From Aureimonas jatrophae (lineage in GTDB: Bacteria > Pseudomonadota > Alphaproteobacteria > Rhizobiales > Rhizobiaceae): a stretch of 64,000 nt of DNA. The stretch is taken from assembly GCF_900104035.1 (NCBI RefSeq), contig NZ_FNIT01000001.1, forward strand, positions 62,001-126,000. The letters run 5' to 3'. Below, piece by piece: positions 32,323 to 41,942 of this stretch (positions within the stretch are counted from its first letter, which is position 1; each line of letters opens with the position of its first letter). The notes beneath the pieces are model-generated. The model made no database searches. It was not told the DNA's origin and saw only the letters and a program-made list of their open reading frames with translations. Position numbers and translations under genes: made by a program.

Positions 32323-33939
32323 TCAAGCGGTCCGGCGCATGGCCTCGCGCGTGGCGACCTCGGCGGCCTGCAGCGCGCGATAGGCTTCGTGCTTTCGGTC
32401 GTGGAACCGTCGGATCTCGCCCTCGTCCGGGGTGATGGTGTTCTCGACGCGGCACATGCGGTTCGCCGCCTCTTCCAGATCGGGATACAACCCGGAGGCC
32501 ACGGCTCCCAGCATCGCGCTGCCGAGCAGCACGGGCTCGGCCGTCTCGGGCAGGGCGACGGCGAGCTGCGTCGCGTCCGCCAGGACGCGGCGCAGGAGGG
32601 CCGAGCGCGCGGCCCCGCCCGAGACGACGATGCGCTCCAAGGCGACGCCCTCGCGCCCCATCGCCTCGACGATATCGCGCGTGCCGTAGCAAAGGCCGCA
32701 CAGCGTCGCGACGAAGAGACGGACGAGGTCGTCCTCGCCGGCCGAAAGCGTCAGCCCGCTGACGACGGCCGTGGCATGCGGGTCGGCGCGCGGGGCGCGG
32801 TTGCCGAGGTGATCGGGCACGACGTGAAGGGCGCTTGCCAGACGCGCCGCTGCCTCCACCGAGCCCGCCATCTCCACCGCGCGCGCCTCGAGGTGATCGA
32901 GGACCCCCCGGCCGGCCCGTTCGGCCGCCTCCCGCAGCGCAGGGAAGGCAGGGTGCGAGCTCACGACATGGTCGAGCGCCGCGCCATAGGCGGACTGGCC
33001 GCCCTCGAGCAGCCACGAGCCAGGCAGCATCGCGCCGAAGTAGGGGCCCCAGACGCCGTTCACGAAGCGGGCCTCGCTCGTGGTCGCCATGGCGCAGGCC
33101 GAGGTGCCCATGATGAGCGCGAGGTCCGCCCCGCTGCCCGCCACGGTTCCGACGCCGCCCGCGTGGGCATCGATCAGCGGGGCGCCGACCGGCGTTCCGG
33201 CTTCGAGCCCGAGGGCGCTTGCGGCCTCCGCCGTCAGGCCCGCGCCGACGGGTTGCGCGACGTCGAGCACCTGCTGGCCGATGCGTTCGAACCCCTCGTC
33301 GGCAAGTTCTGCCAAGCCGACGAGGCGGAAGTAGCTCTCGTCCCAGCACCGCTCGTGGGCGAGATAGGTCCATTTACAGGTCAGCGTGCAGACCGAACGC
33401 TCCGTGGACCCGGTGGCGCGCCAGGTGAGGAAGTCGGCGAGGTCGAAGAAATGGGCGGCGCGGCGGAACGTATCCGGCCGGTTCTCCTTCAACCACAGGA
33501 GCTTCGGCGTCTCCATCTCGGGCGAGATGCGCCCGCCGACATAGCGCAGCACCGGATGGCCGGTCGCGTTGATGCGCTCGGCCTGCGCGATCGCGCGGTG
33601 GTCCATCCAGACGATGATGTCGCGCGCGGGATCCTCCGAGGGGCCGACCGCCAGCGAACGCCCGTCCGCGTCGAGGACGACCAGCGAGCAGGTCGCATCG
33701 AAGCCGATCCCGCGAACCTGAGACGGATCGGCACCCGACAGCGCCAGCGCCTCGCGCACGCTCTCGCACACCGCCTGCCAGATGTCGGCCGACGACTGTT
33801 CCACGATCTCGCCGGCTTCGCGCCAGATCCGGATCGGGCGCTTGGCGGTGGCTCGGAGCCGGCCGCTCGCGTCGAACAGGCCGGCGCGCGCGCTGCCCGT
33901 GCCGACATCGACGCCGAGAAACAGGTCGCTGGATGGCAT
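32323..33939 (-). CDS. D-ribulokinase (FGGY family)
   Basis: FGGY kinase of 538 aa, predicted to phosphorylate D-ribulose to D-ribulose 5-phosphate. Motifs are FLGVDVGTGSARAGL (residues 7-21), VWMDHRAIAQAERIN, TCKWTYLAHE and the C-terminal VSGGAARSALLRRVLAD. These fit the pentulose-kinase branch that includes ribulokinases. The neighbour is a ribitol dehydrogenase whose product is D-ribulose, which supports this substrate strongly. The ATG at 33939 is the last good start; the long upstream frame runs through the SDR gene. It is the last gene of the ribitol operon. Confidence 0.85.
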   Translation of the reverse strand: MPSSDLFLGVDVGTGSARAGLFDASGRLRATAKRPIRIWREAGEIVEQSSADIWQAVCESVREALALSGADPSQVRGIGFDATCSLVVLDADGRSLAVGPSEDPARDIIVWMDHRAIAQAERINATGHPVLRYVGGRISPEMETPKLLWLKENRPDTFRRAAHFFDLADFLTWRATGSTERSVCTLTCKWTYLAHERCWDESYFRLVGLAELADEGFERIGQQVLDVAQPVGAGLTAEAASALGLEAGTPVGAPLIDAHAGGVGTVAGSGADLALIMGTSACAMATTSEARFVNGVWGPYFGAMLPGSWLLEGGQSAYGAALDHVVSSHPAFPALREAAERAGRGVLDHLEARAVEMAGSVEAAARLASALHVVPDHLGNRAPRADPHATAVVSGLTLSAGEDDLVRLFVATLCGLCYGTRDIVEAMGREGVALERIVVSGGAARSALLRRVLADATQLAVALPETAEPVLLGSAMLGAVASGLYPDLEEAANRMCRVENTITPDEGEIRRFHDRKHEAYRALQAAEVATREAMRRTA

Positions 33940-33962
33940 GAAACGGCTCCTGGGGTTGGATC

Positions 33963-34691
33963 CTAGAGATCGACGCCGTGCGGCAGGATCACGAGATCCC
34001 GGATGACGACGCCGGGCGGGCGCGTCAACATAAAGACCACGGCGTCGGCGACCTCCTTGGCCTCCATCAGGCTCCGGTTGAGCTGCGCCTCCTCGAGCTT
34101 GGCCTTCGGCCAGTCGTCGATCAGCGGGGTGATCACCGGACCCGGCGCTACAGCGCCGACGCGCACCCCGTGCGGGATCATCTGCCGGCGCACGGTATGG
34201 ACGAAGGCCTGGATGGCGAACTTCGAGGCCGTATAGACCGGCTCCCAGACCACGGGGATGAAGCCCGCGACCGAGCTCGTGACGATCACGTCGCCCCGCT
34301 TCTGCGCGCTCATGTGCGGCAGCACCGCCCGGATCGAGCGGAAGGCGGCGTTGACGTTGAGGTTCAGCATCCGGTCCCAGCTGTCGGGATCGCCCTCGAT
34401 CACCGGGCCGCCGACATAGGCGCCGGCATTGGCATGGAAGATGTCGAGCCCGCCGGCCAGCTCCACGACGCGCTCCGCCAGCCTGTCGACGGCAGGGCCG
34501 TCGGTGAGGTCGAGCCGCAGCGCATGGGCGCCGTCGCCGATCTCGGCGACCGCATGCTGAAGACGATCCTCGGCATAGTCGACGAGGACGACGCGGGCGC
34601 CCGCTCGCCGCATGGCGCGCGCGCATTCGAGGCCGATGCCGGAGGCCGCGCCCGTGATGGCGGCGACCTTGCCGGAGAGATCCTGGCTCAT
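33963..34691 (-). CDS. rbtD: Ribitol 2-dehydrogenase (SDR)
   Basis: Short-chain dehydrogenase of 242 aa oxidising ribitol to D-ribulose with NAD. The cofactor motif TGAASGIG is at residues 13-20. The catalytic Ser (139/140), Tyr153 and Lys157 lie in TSSVAG and YTASK. The segments [20 protein letters not shown] and [20 protein letters not shown] are, as I recall it, close to the classic enteric ribitol dehydrogenase. It is adjacent to a ribulokinase and an ABC sugar importer. A hairpin separates it from the permease gene upstream. Confidence 0.86.
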   Translation of the reverse strand: MSQDLSGKVAAITGAASGIGLECARAMRRAGARVVLVDYAEDRLQHAVAEIGDGAHALRLDLTDGPAVDRLAERVVELAGGLDIFHANAGAYVGGPVIEGDPDSWDRMLNLNVNAAFRSIRAVLPHMSAQKRGDVIVTSSVAGFIPVVWEPVYTASKFAIQAFVHTVRRQMIPHGVRVGAVAPGPVITPLIDDWPKAKLEEAQLNRSLMEAKEVADAVVFMLTRPPGVVIRDLVILPHGVDL

Positions 34692-34727
34692 GGGTCGGGT
34701 TCCTGCTGGGAAACGATCGAAGAAGGG

Positions 34728-34749
34728 CCCGCCGCTGTTTCGCGGCGGG
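34728..34749 (-). other. 8-bp hairpin between ribitol permease and rbtD
   Basis: CCCGCCGC (34728-34735) and GCGGCGGG (34742-34749) pair perfectly around a 6-base loop. No U-run follows on the minus strand. It may protect the transporter part of the message or partly terminate it. Confidence 0.5.
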
Positions 34750-34757
34750 GATCGGCG

Positions 34758-36007
34758 TCAGCCGCGGCCGTGCGAGGCGCGCGAGCGGCGGGCGAGCGAG
34801 TCGACGATCACGGCCAGCGCCAGAACGCCGCCGAGGATCATGTAGCGAAGGCTCGACGAGAGGTTCAGAAGCGTCAGGCCGTTGGAGATGGCCTGGATCA
34901 CGACGATGCCGAGCAGCGCCGAATAGGCCGAGCCGCGCCCGCCGAAGAGCGAGGTCCCGCCGATCACCGCGGCCGCGATGGCGTTGAGGTTCACGTCGCC
35001 CGTGCCGGCCTGCTGCGAGGCCGAGCCGAGGCGCGCGGCCGACAGGATGCCGCCGAGCGCGGCAAAGGTCGAGCAGAGCACGAAGGCGCTGAGATAGATG
35101 CGGCGCACGTTGATGCCGGCGCGCCGGGCCGCCTCGCGGTTGCCGCCGACCGCCATCATCGAGCGGCCCCACTGCGTGCGCGTGAAGAGGTAGTCCATGA
35201 GCGCGACGAGAAGCACGAACAGCGCGAACATCCAGGGCACGCCGCGCCCCTGCGCGAGGTAGAGGACGATGGCCTCCAGCGCGACGGCGAGCGCGATCGC
35301 CTTGGCGAGGACGACGCTGAGCGAGTTTCCGGTGAGCCCCGCCGCCTGCCGGCGCCGGCGGGCCGACAGGCCCGACCAGAGCACCACGGCGGCGGGAACG
35401 ATCGCCAGCACGACCGAAAGCCAGTTCGGCATGTAGCTGTTCTGCCCGAACCGCACGAGCGCGAGGCTGAACGGCAGGTTGATCGAGCCGGAGTTGCCCA
35501 GGAGGTAAAGCTGCAGTCCGAGGAGCGCGAGAAGGCCCGCCAGCGTCGCCACGAAGGAGGGCATGCCGACCCGGTTGTAGAGCGCGGCGTAGAGCGCACC
35601 GACGGCGGCGCCCAGCAGGAGCGCGACCAGGATCGCGCCGATCACCGGCCAGCCCTGGTTGATCCAGAGGACGCCGAGGATGGCGGAGGCGAGACCCGAC
35701 ATCGAACCGACCGACAGGTCGATCTCGCCGAGCATCAGGACGCAGACGATGCCGAGCGAGATGACGCCGGTCGTGGCGCAGTCGTAGAGGAGGTTCGAGA
35801 CGTTGCCGGGCCGCAGGAAGACCGGGTTCAGCCAGGCGAAGATCAGCGAGATCAGGACGAGGCCGACTGCGACCGGGATCATCCCGAGGTCGCCGGAGCG
35901 CACCCGGTCGAGGAAGCCGCGCAGCGCGCCGGCCAGCCCCTCGTCCTCGCGCACGCGGGCGTCGGCGCGGTCGAGGGCGCGACCGGTGGCGGAGTTGGGA
36001 TTCACGG

Positions 36008-36011
<4 letters not shown>
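34758..36011 (-). CDS. Sugar ABC permease (XylH/RbsC type), probably ribitol
   Basis: A 417-aa inner-membrane permease with about ten helices, of the BPD_transp_2 (XylH/RbsC) family. It contains LGEIDLSVGSMSGLASA and the C-terminal AAAVIGGTSLFGGRGSAYSALLG signatures. The start is a GTG at 36011 overlapping the ATPase stop as GTGA. The N-terminal 40 residues are charged and cytoplasmic. It works with the ATPase and binding protein upstream. Ribitol as substrate is inferred from the two catabolic genes downstream. Confidence 0.9.
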
Positions 36012-36829
<818 letters not shown>

Positions 36830-36866
36830 GGGGCTCGGCCTCGCTGGGGTCTGAGGGAAGGGGAGG

Positions 36867-36896
36867 CGGCCGCCGCGTGAGGGCGCGCGACGGCCG
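36867..36896 (-). other. Hairpin downstream of the ribitol binding-protein gene
   Basis: CGGCCGCCGCG (36867-36877) pairs with CGCGACGGCCG (36886-36896) with one mismatch and an 8-base loop. A hairpin in this place commonly protects the binding-protein transcript so that it outnumbers the permease and ATPase messages. Confidence 0.5.
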
Positions 36897-36914
36897 GCCG
36901 GGGTTTTCAGCGGA

Positions 36915-37982
36915 TCACTGGATGCCCATCGACTGGCAGGCGGCCGCGTAGTCGCCGGTGCAGACCTCGGCGACGGGCGTGATGTTCTTGTCGAAGATCT
37001 CCGCCTTGATGTTCTCCTTGGTGATGACCTTGGGCACGAAGAGCTGGGACGGCGTGTTGTAGAGCGTCGTCTCGGCCTTCGGCGTCTGGCCGGAGATCAT
37101 CTGGAAGGCGATGTTGGCGGCGGCCGCCGCTACGATCTCGCTGGGCTTGGAGATCGTGTTGTACTGGTCGCCCGCGATGATCAGCTGCAGCGCGGCGATC
37201 GTCGCGTCGTTGCCGGTGACGGGCGGCACGGGGTTCACGCCCGCCGCCTTGAAGGCCGCGATCGCGCCGCCGCCGGTGCCGTCGTTGGCCGCGACGACGC
37301 CCTTGATGTCGGCGCCGAAGCGTGTGATCTGGCCGCTCGCCCACTGCTGCGCCTGGGGCGGGGCCCATTCCGGCGTGTCGAACTCGGCCAGCGTCTTGTA
37401 GGGCGAGGCCTGGAGCGCGGCGTGGATACCGTCGCGGATGAGGCCGGCGGCGGCATCCGTCGGCGAGCCGTTGATCTGGAGGACGCCCGCGCCGTCCGGC
37501 ACGCCGGTCGCCTTGAGGTGCTCCACCAGCGACTGCGCGATCGCCTGGCCGATACCCTTGTTGTCGAAGGACACGTAGTAGTTGGCCGGAGTGTCGGGGA
37601 TCGGACGGTCATAGGCGATGACCTTGACGTCCTGCGACTGGGCCTGCTGCACGAGCGAGGCGGCGGCACTGGAGTCCACCGGATCGAGCACCACCACGGT
37701 CGCGCCCTGCGCGATCACCGAGTTGAACTGCTGCTGCTGGAGCGCGGCGTCGCCGTTGGCGTTCTGGTAGACCACGGTGCAGCTTGCGCAGAGCTTCTCC
37801 ATCTCGCGCTTGAAGCCGGGAAAGTCGCGCTGCTCGTAGCGCGTGGACGCCTGGTCGGGCATCAGGAAGGCGACGGTCGCGTCCTGGGCCCTGGCCGATG
37901 TGGCCGATAGCGCGGCGGCACCGACCAGGAGGCCGAGGCTCAGGAGCGGCAGGCGGCGGAGCATTGGGGTCTTCGGTGTCAT
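36915..37982 (-). CDS. Sugar-binding protein (XylF/RbsB type), probably ribitol
   Basis: Periplasmic binding protein of 355 aa. It has a signal peptide ending in ATSARA-QD and the Peripla_BP_4 fold: VAFLMPDQASTRYEQRDFP, VVVLDPVDSSAAASLVQQA, VIAYDRPI and GVVAANDGTGGGAIAA. It resembles the xylose-binding XylF group more than ribose RbsB. I choose the ATG at 37982, which has AAGGGAGAGA eight bases upstream; an ATG at 38012 would add ten residues without a ribosome site. It is the first gene of the transporter operon. Confidence 0.92.
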   Translation of the reverse strand: MTPKTPMLRRLPLLSLGLLVGAAALSATSARAQDATVAFLMPDQASTRYEQRDFPGFKREMEKLCASCTVVYQNANGDAALQQQQFNSVIAQGATVVVLDPVDSSAAASLVQQAQSQDVKVIAYDRPIPDTPANYYVSFDNKGIGQAIAQSLVEHLKATGVPDGAGVLQINGSPTDAAAGLIRDGIHAALQASPYKTLAEFDTPEWAPPQAQQWASGQITRFGADIKGVVAANDGTGGGAIAAFKAAGVNPVPPVTGNDATIAALQLIIAGDQYNTISKPSEIVAAAAANIAFQMISGQTPKAETTLYNTPSQLFVPKVITKENIKAEIFDKNITPVAEVCTGDYAAACQSMGIQ

Positions 37983-38052
37983 GACGTCGGTCTCTCCCTT
38001 GGGTTGACTCATGGACGCGCGGTTTGCGTGCGGGCCCGCGCGGGCCGCGTCC

Positions 38053-38090
38053 CGGATCCGCCGGCCGCGCCTCCCGCGCCGACGGATCCG
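38053..38090. promoter_or_regulatory. Two CGGATCCG palindromes upstream of the ribitol operon
   Basis: The octamer CGGATCCG occurs at 38053-38060 and 38083-38090, exactly 30 bases apart (about three helical turns). It lies between the araC-type gene and the binding-protein gene. This could be a pair of operator half-sites for the adjacent regulator. GC-rich chance palindromes cannot be excluded. Confidence 0.35.
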
Positions 38091-38126
38091 AATTCGTTCG
38101 ATGGTGCCGCGTGCGGCGGCGGTGCC

Positions 38127-39011
38127 TCACGCGGCGTAGGCGATGGCCCGGTTGCGCGCCGAGAGGCTGCGGAAGCGCGAGGGCGGCATGCCCTTTTGCA
38201 CGAGGAACTGGCGGTTGAAGTTCGATACGTTGTTGTAGCCGACCGCGAAGCAGATATCGGTCACCGTGCGCTCGGGCTCGCTGGTCAGGAGCTGGCAGGC
38301 AAGGTTGATGCGCAGCCGGTTGACGTACTGGACGAGCGTCATGCCCGTGTGGCGACGAAAGCAGCGCGAGAACGCGCTCGGGCTGCGGCCCGACAACGCC
38401 GCGAGATCGCCTTCCGAGAAGTCGCGCGTCAGGTTCCGGTTGATGAAGGCGAGTGCCTCGTTGACGCCCCCGTGCATGAAGCCGGACGGATCGGGCAGGT
38501 AGCCCGAGCTGGTCAGCGGCACGGCATCGTCGGCCGCGGCCAGCACGTCCATCACGGCCATGAAGAGCGTGACGCGGCGAAGGCCCTGCGCGTCGACGAG
38601 TTCGGCCATCAGGGGCGCCACATGCGCCACGGTCCGCGCGCCGAACACGAGACCGCGACGGCTGAGCGCCAGAAGCTCGTCGAGGGCAGAGAACTCGGGC
38701 AGCGCGCGCGTCGCCGCGTCGACGAAGCCTTCCGAGAACTGAACGATCCGGCAGCGCAGCGGGATCTCGTCGCCCGCCGGCACGTCGCTCACCCAGTTGT
38801 GGGGCAGGTTGGGTCCGGTGAGCACGAGGTTGCCGGGCTCGAACTCGCCGATGAAGTCGCCGACGAAGTAGTGGCCGCGCGTCGCCACGACGTGGTGCAG
38901 CTCGTATTCGGGATGGAAGTGCCAGCGGACCGTGTGAAACGGGTAGCCGTGCACCCACGCCTTGAACGACTCACCTTGCCTGATCTGGACGAGTTCCAGG
39001 TCCGGGTTCAT
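38127..39011 (-). CDS. AraC family regulator of the ribitol operon
   Basis: A 294-aa transcription factor with an N-terminal cupin sensor (WHFHPEYELHHVVATRGHYFVGD, about residues 30-52) and two C-terminal HTH motifs (DLAALSGRSPSAFSRCFRRH and DICFAVGYNNVSNFNRQF, residues 205-275). It lies directly upstream of the ribitol transporter genes on the same strand and likely controls them in response to the sugar. It probably has its own promoter in the 207-base gap to the right. Confidence 0.9.
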   Translation of the reverse strand: MNPDLELVQIRQGESFKAWVHGYPFHTVRWHFHPEYELHHVVATRGHYFVGDFIGEFEPGNLVLTGPNLPHNWVSDVPAGDEIPLRCRIVQFSEGFVDAATRALPEFSALDELLALSRRGLVFGARTVAHVAPLMAELVDAQGLRRVTLFMAVMDVLAAADDAVPLTSSGYLPDPSGFMHGGVNEALAFINRNLTRDFSEGDLAALSGRSPSAFSRCFRRHTGMTLVQYVNRLRINLACQLLTSEPERTVTDICFAVGYNNVSNFNRQFLVQKGMPPSRFRSLSARNRAIAYAA

Positions 39012-39158
39012 GTCGCTTGCCTCCCGGCGCCCGATCCTTATCGAGGATCCTGTCGGCGCCCGCTCCCGCAGGCCCGGTGGTCCGGTTCCTGCAGCAACGA
39101 ATCTAGGAGCGTTCCAGCACCCGCACTACCTCACGCTTTTCCGCTGGCCGATACTTTT

Positions 39159-39214
39159 TTGACGGCTAACGATCGGTGTGAGGCCGATCAGGCCCGCAAC
39201 GTCTTGTCCGTCAA
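39159..39214. promoter_or_regulatory. Long-range inverted repeat upstream of araC-type gene
   Basis: TTGACGG (39159-39165) and CCGTCAA (39208-39214) form a perfect 7-bp inverted repeat 42 bases apart. Inside is a second, smaller one (GATCGG at 39171-39176, CCGATC at 39184-39189). A T-run precedes the first arm. It lies between the araC-type and kinase genes and could be a looping operator or promoter region. Confidence 0.3.
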
Positions 39215-39218
39215 CGGT

Positions 39219-40577
39219 TTATGCGCGGTGCAGCATCCGCGCCGATGCAGTGCCCTCGCTGCCGTCGCGCAGCCGCACGAAGTAGTCGTCGTCGCCGATC
39301 TGCCCGCCCTTGAAGGCGATCTCCAGTTCATCGAAGCCCGGCTCGTCGCTGTGGGCGCGGCACACCGGCGAGCCCGGCGTGTCGGGCAGCGGCAGGCGGG
39401 GGGTCAGGGCGAAGATGCCGAGCTCGCGCAGCGCGTGGCTGGACGTGTCGCCGCCTGCCACCACCGCCCGGTCCAGGCCGGCTTCCCGCACGAGGCGAGC
39501 CTGGAGCCGGCCGAGGCCTCGCCCGATCGCATGTCGCGCATCCGGCCCGCCGAGCTCCGCGCCAATATCGTCGGCGGGACCGAGCGCGGTGTGCACGACG
39601 ACGCTGCGGCCCGCCCCCAAATGCCCCAGCGCCAGCGACGCAACGCCGTCCAGCGCGGCCGCATCGCCGGCGGCCAGCGCGCGCGGATCGAGCGCGAGGG
39701 CGACGAAGCCCTGCGCTTCCGCGTGCCGGATCTGGCGCTCGGTGGTCGGCGAGCAGCTGCCCGAGACGACCGCGATGCGCTCGCGCGGGGCGAGCGGCGC
39801 AAACCGCGACGTGCCGCCGATCACCCCCGCCGACTGCCACGCGGCGGCGAGCGCGTATTCGACGCCCGACGAGCCGACCACGAAGCGCGAGCCGCGTCCC
39901 GCCAGCCGCCGGAGCTGCCGACCGGCCTCGGCCTGCGTCGTGCCGTCGAGGACATCGATCAGGATCGCGCCGGGCGCGGCGGCCAGCGCGGCGTCCACGG
40001 CCGCATCGCCCCCGTTCGAGAGCAGCGACGGAGCGTCCACCAGAGCCACCGGCAGGCTAGTCTGCGCGGCGAGGTGTCGGCGCAGGTCGGCCTCGCGCAT
40101 CGGCGTGACGGGATGGCGGCTCATCACGGGATGGCGGTCGATGCGGAACGTCTCGCCCCGAAACGCGGCATGGAGCTCGCCGAACGCGGTGTAGCGCCTC
40201 AGCTGCGGCGCGCCGACCACGATCGGCACCGGCGTGTCGGCAAAGACCGCGCGCCCGAGCTCCAGCGCCCGGCCGATGCTGCCGACGGCCGGCGCGGAGT
40301 CGAAGGTCGAGCAGACCTTGTAGTGCGCGATCTCGGCGCGCTGCGCTGCCATCCAGCGGAACACGGGGGGCAGGTTCGCGTCCATCCAGTCCGGCGTCTG
40401 GCTGCGGCTGGTGCCTGCGATGCCGATCGCGCGCAGGTTCTCGAAGCCGGCAAGGCGCTCGGGCGTCGGCACGTCGAGAAACAGCGCGGTCTCGACGCCG
40501 CGCAGCGCCAGCGCCTCCATGACGTCGGTGGAGCCGGTCAGGTCGTCGCCGTAGTAGGTGAGGAGAAGCGGGCTCAT
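39219..40577 (-). CDS. oiaK: 3-oxo-isoapionate kinase (four-carbon acid sugar kinase family)
   Basis: A 452-aa DUF1537 / four-carbon acid sugar kinase, predicted to make 3-oxo-isoapionate 4-phosphate with ATP. The N-terminal YYGDDLTGSTDVMEALALRG and the C-terminal ATP-site GGDTSSHALRELG are intact. The family contains kinases for threonate, erythronate and oxo-acid sugars. The assignment to apionate catabolism rests on the neighbours: an RLP overlapping by four bases (ATGA), plus apionate oxidoisomerase and lactonase genes nearby. The ATG at 40577 follows the RLP stop; upstream frame extension is a shadow. Confidence 0.78.
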   Translation of the reverse strand: MSPLLLTYYGDDLTGSTDVMEALALRGVETALFLDVPTPERLAGFENLRAIGIAGTSRSQTPDWMDANLPPVFRWMAAQRAEIAHYKVCSTFDSAPAVGSIGRALELGRAVFADTPVPIVVGAPQLRRYTAFGELHAAFRGETFRIDRHPVMSRHPVTPMREADLRRHLAAQTSLPVALVDAPSLLSNGGDAAVDAALAAAPGAILIDVLDGTTQAEAGRQLRRLAGRGSRFVVGSSGVEYALAAAWQSAGVIGGTSRFAPLAPRERIAVVSGSCSPTTERQIRHAEAQGFVALALDPRALAAGDAAALDGVASLALGHLGAGRSVVVHTALGPADDIGAELGGPDARHAIGRGLGRLQARLVREAGLDRAVVAGGDTSSHALRELGIFALTPRLPLPDTPGSPVCRAHSDEPGFDELEIAFKGGQIGDDDYFVRLRDGSEGTASARMLHRA

Positions 40578-41866
40578 GCGCCGTCTCCCGAGCCGAAGGC
40601 CGCCATCGAGGCGGCGAGCTCGGGATGGGTCCGGGCGTGATGCTCGAGGGGCACGCCCGCGACCGCGGCCTCCCAGGCGTCGCGCACGGCCCGCACGCCG
40701 CTGGCGGGCCCCATCGGGTGGCCGACGACGCCCCCGCCGCACAGGTACAGGAGGTCGGTCGTGCGCACCGCCTCGAAGGTCGCCGGTGCCTGCCCGCCCC
40801 ACTGACCCGAGCACACGACCGGCAGCGGCCGGTCGGCGGGCGAGAAGAGCGGCCGGTCCAGGGCGCGGAAGGAGCGCACGAACGAGTCGTCGGGCTCCCA
40901 GTACTTCGCGCCGATCCCGTTGATCTGGAACTGGTCGACCCCGAGAAGGCGCCAGAAGGTCTCGTAGACCGAGAAGTCGAGCCCGAGCGCGGGGTGGCGG
41001 GTCAGGATGTCCCAGCCGTTGCGGTGGGCGTGAAGCGCAAGGCTCGAGCGCTTCCTCAAGAAGCTCATGGCCCCCATGCCGACCGAGTTGATGTTGACCA
41101 CGGCGGCGTTGCCGCCGGCCGCCGCCACCAGATCGTGGTTGCGCATCATCGTGTCGGGATCGGTGGCCGAGATGCCGAAGGCGATCATGACCTTCTTGCC
41201 GGTGCGCTGCTCGTGGTCGAGCACGACAGGCATCACGGCCCGAACCCGCTCGGCGAGCGGCGAGTAGGCCGGGCTCATCAGCTTCTCGTCGTCCTTGATG
41301 AAGTCGACGCCCGCCTCCGCAAGCGCGCGCGTCATCGCGGCGCTCTCGTCGGGGCGAAGCCCCAGCGCAGGCTTCACGATGGTGCCGATCATGGGGCGCC
41401 CCTCGACGCCCATCAGGCGCTTCGAGCCCTCGATGCCGAACTGGGGGCCGGGCCACGCCTCGGCGAAGGCCGGCGGGAGTCTCAGCCCCGTGACGCGGAT
41501 GCCGCTGAAGCCCTTGATCGACCAGACGCCGCCGATGGCGATCGTCATCAGGGCGGCAAGGTCCGTGCCGACCGCCTCGAGCGGAAAGGCGATGTCGGCC
41601 TCGCCTCGGTTGAAGCGCCGGGCGTTGCGAAGGTCGTTATGCGTGCGGCCGAAGCCCGGCTCCGCCACCGGCTCCAGAGGACGGATCGCGACGACGCGCG
41701 CGGCGACGCGCGCCTTGAGCTCGGGCGTCTCGCCGGGCAGGGTGGTGAAGGTGCCGGTGGACTGGTCGCTCGCGATCTTGGCGGCCAGGCGCTCGACGCT
41801 GCCCGGCGTCTCGATCCGATAGGTCAGGACGATCTCGTCATTGGCAGCGTTCAAGAGATCCCTCAT
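40574..41866 (-). CDS. RuBisCO-like protein of apionate catabolism (OiaX or OiaT type)
   Basis: A 430-aa form IV RuBisCO-like protein. It keeps the carbamylated lysine and metal ligands (K191, D193, E194 in FIKDDEKL) and the K165 counterpart in GTIVKPALGL, with SDQSTGTF at 34-41. The loop-6 region reads VVCSGQWGGQ, without the lysine needed for CO2 fixation. In published D-apiose pathways such RLPs act on 3-oxo-isoapionate 4-phosphate, as a decarboxylase (OiaX, giving L-erythrulose 1-phosphate) or as a transcarboxylase/hydrolase (OiaT, giving 3-phosphoglycerate and glycolate). No erythrulose-phosphate isomerase gene is nearby, which mildly favours OiaT. It is transcribed with oiaK from a promoter bearing a NanR-like operator. 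Confidence 0.85.
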   Translation of the reverse strand: MRDLLNAANDEIVLTYRIETPGSVERLAAKIASDQSTGTFTTLPGETPELKARVAARVVAIRPLEPVAEPGFGRTHNDLRNARRFNRGEADIAFPLEAVGTDLAALMTIAIGGVWSIKGFSGIRVTGLRLPPAFAEAWPGPQFGIEGSKRLMGVEGRPMIGTIVKPALGLRPDESAAMTRALAEAGVDFIKDDEKLMSPAYSPLAERVRAVMPVVLDHEQRTGKKVMIAFGISATDPDTMMRNHDLVAAAGGNAAVVNINSVGMGAMSFLRKRSSLALHAHRNGWDILTRHPALGLDFSVYETFWRLLGVDQFQINGIGAKYWEPDDSFVRSFRALDRPLFSPADRPLPVVCSGQWGGQAPATFEAVRTTDLLYLCGGGVVGHPMGPASGVRAVRDAWEAAVAGVPLEHHARTHPELAASMAAFGSGDGA

Positions 41867-41894
41867 CTTTCAACGCGCGCGGCCGCGCCCAAGC

Positions 41895-41913
41895 TGGTAT
41901 CGTGATCATACCA
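41895..41913. promoter_or_regulatory. GntR operator between RLP and regulator genes
   Basis: TGGTAT (41895-41900) and ATACCA (41908-41913) form a 19-bp inverted repeat in the 76-base gap between the divergent RLP and GntR genes. The bottom strand reads TGGTATGATCA, nearly identical to TGGTATGATGA at 50811. A further GGTATGA (minus strand, 41935-41941) touches the regulator start codon. E. coli NanR, a related regulator, binds TGGTATA repeats. Confidence 0.72.
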
Positions 41914-41942
41914 AAACCGTTTCTCCATCGAGCGTCATACCC

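Noticed and set aside
40574-41866. True RuBisCO for carbon fixation
   Set aside because: The protein is form IV: the loop-6 lysine is missing, no small subunit or phosphoribulokinase is nearby, and the neighbours are apionate enzymes.
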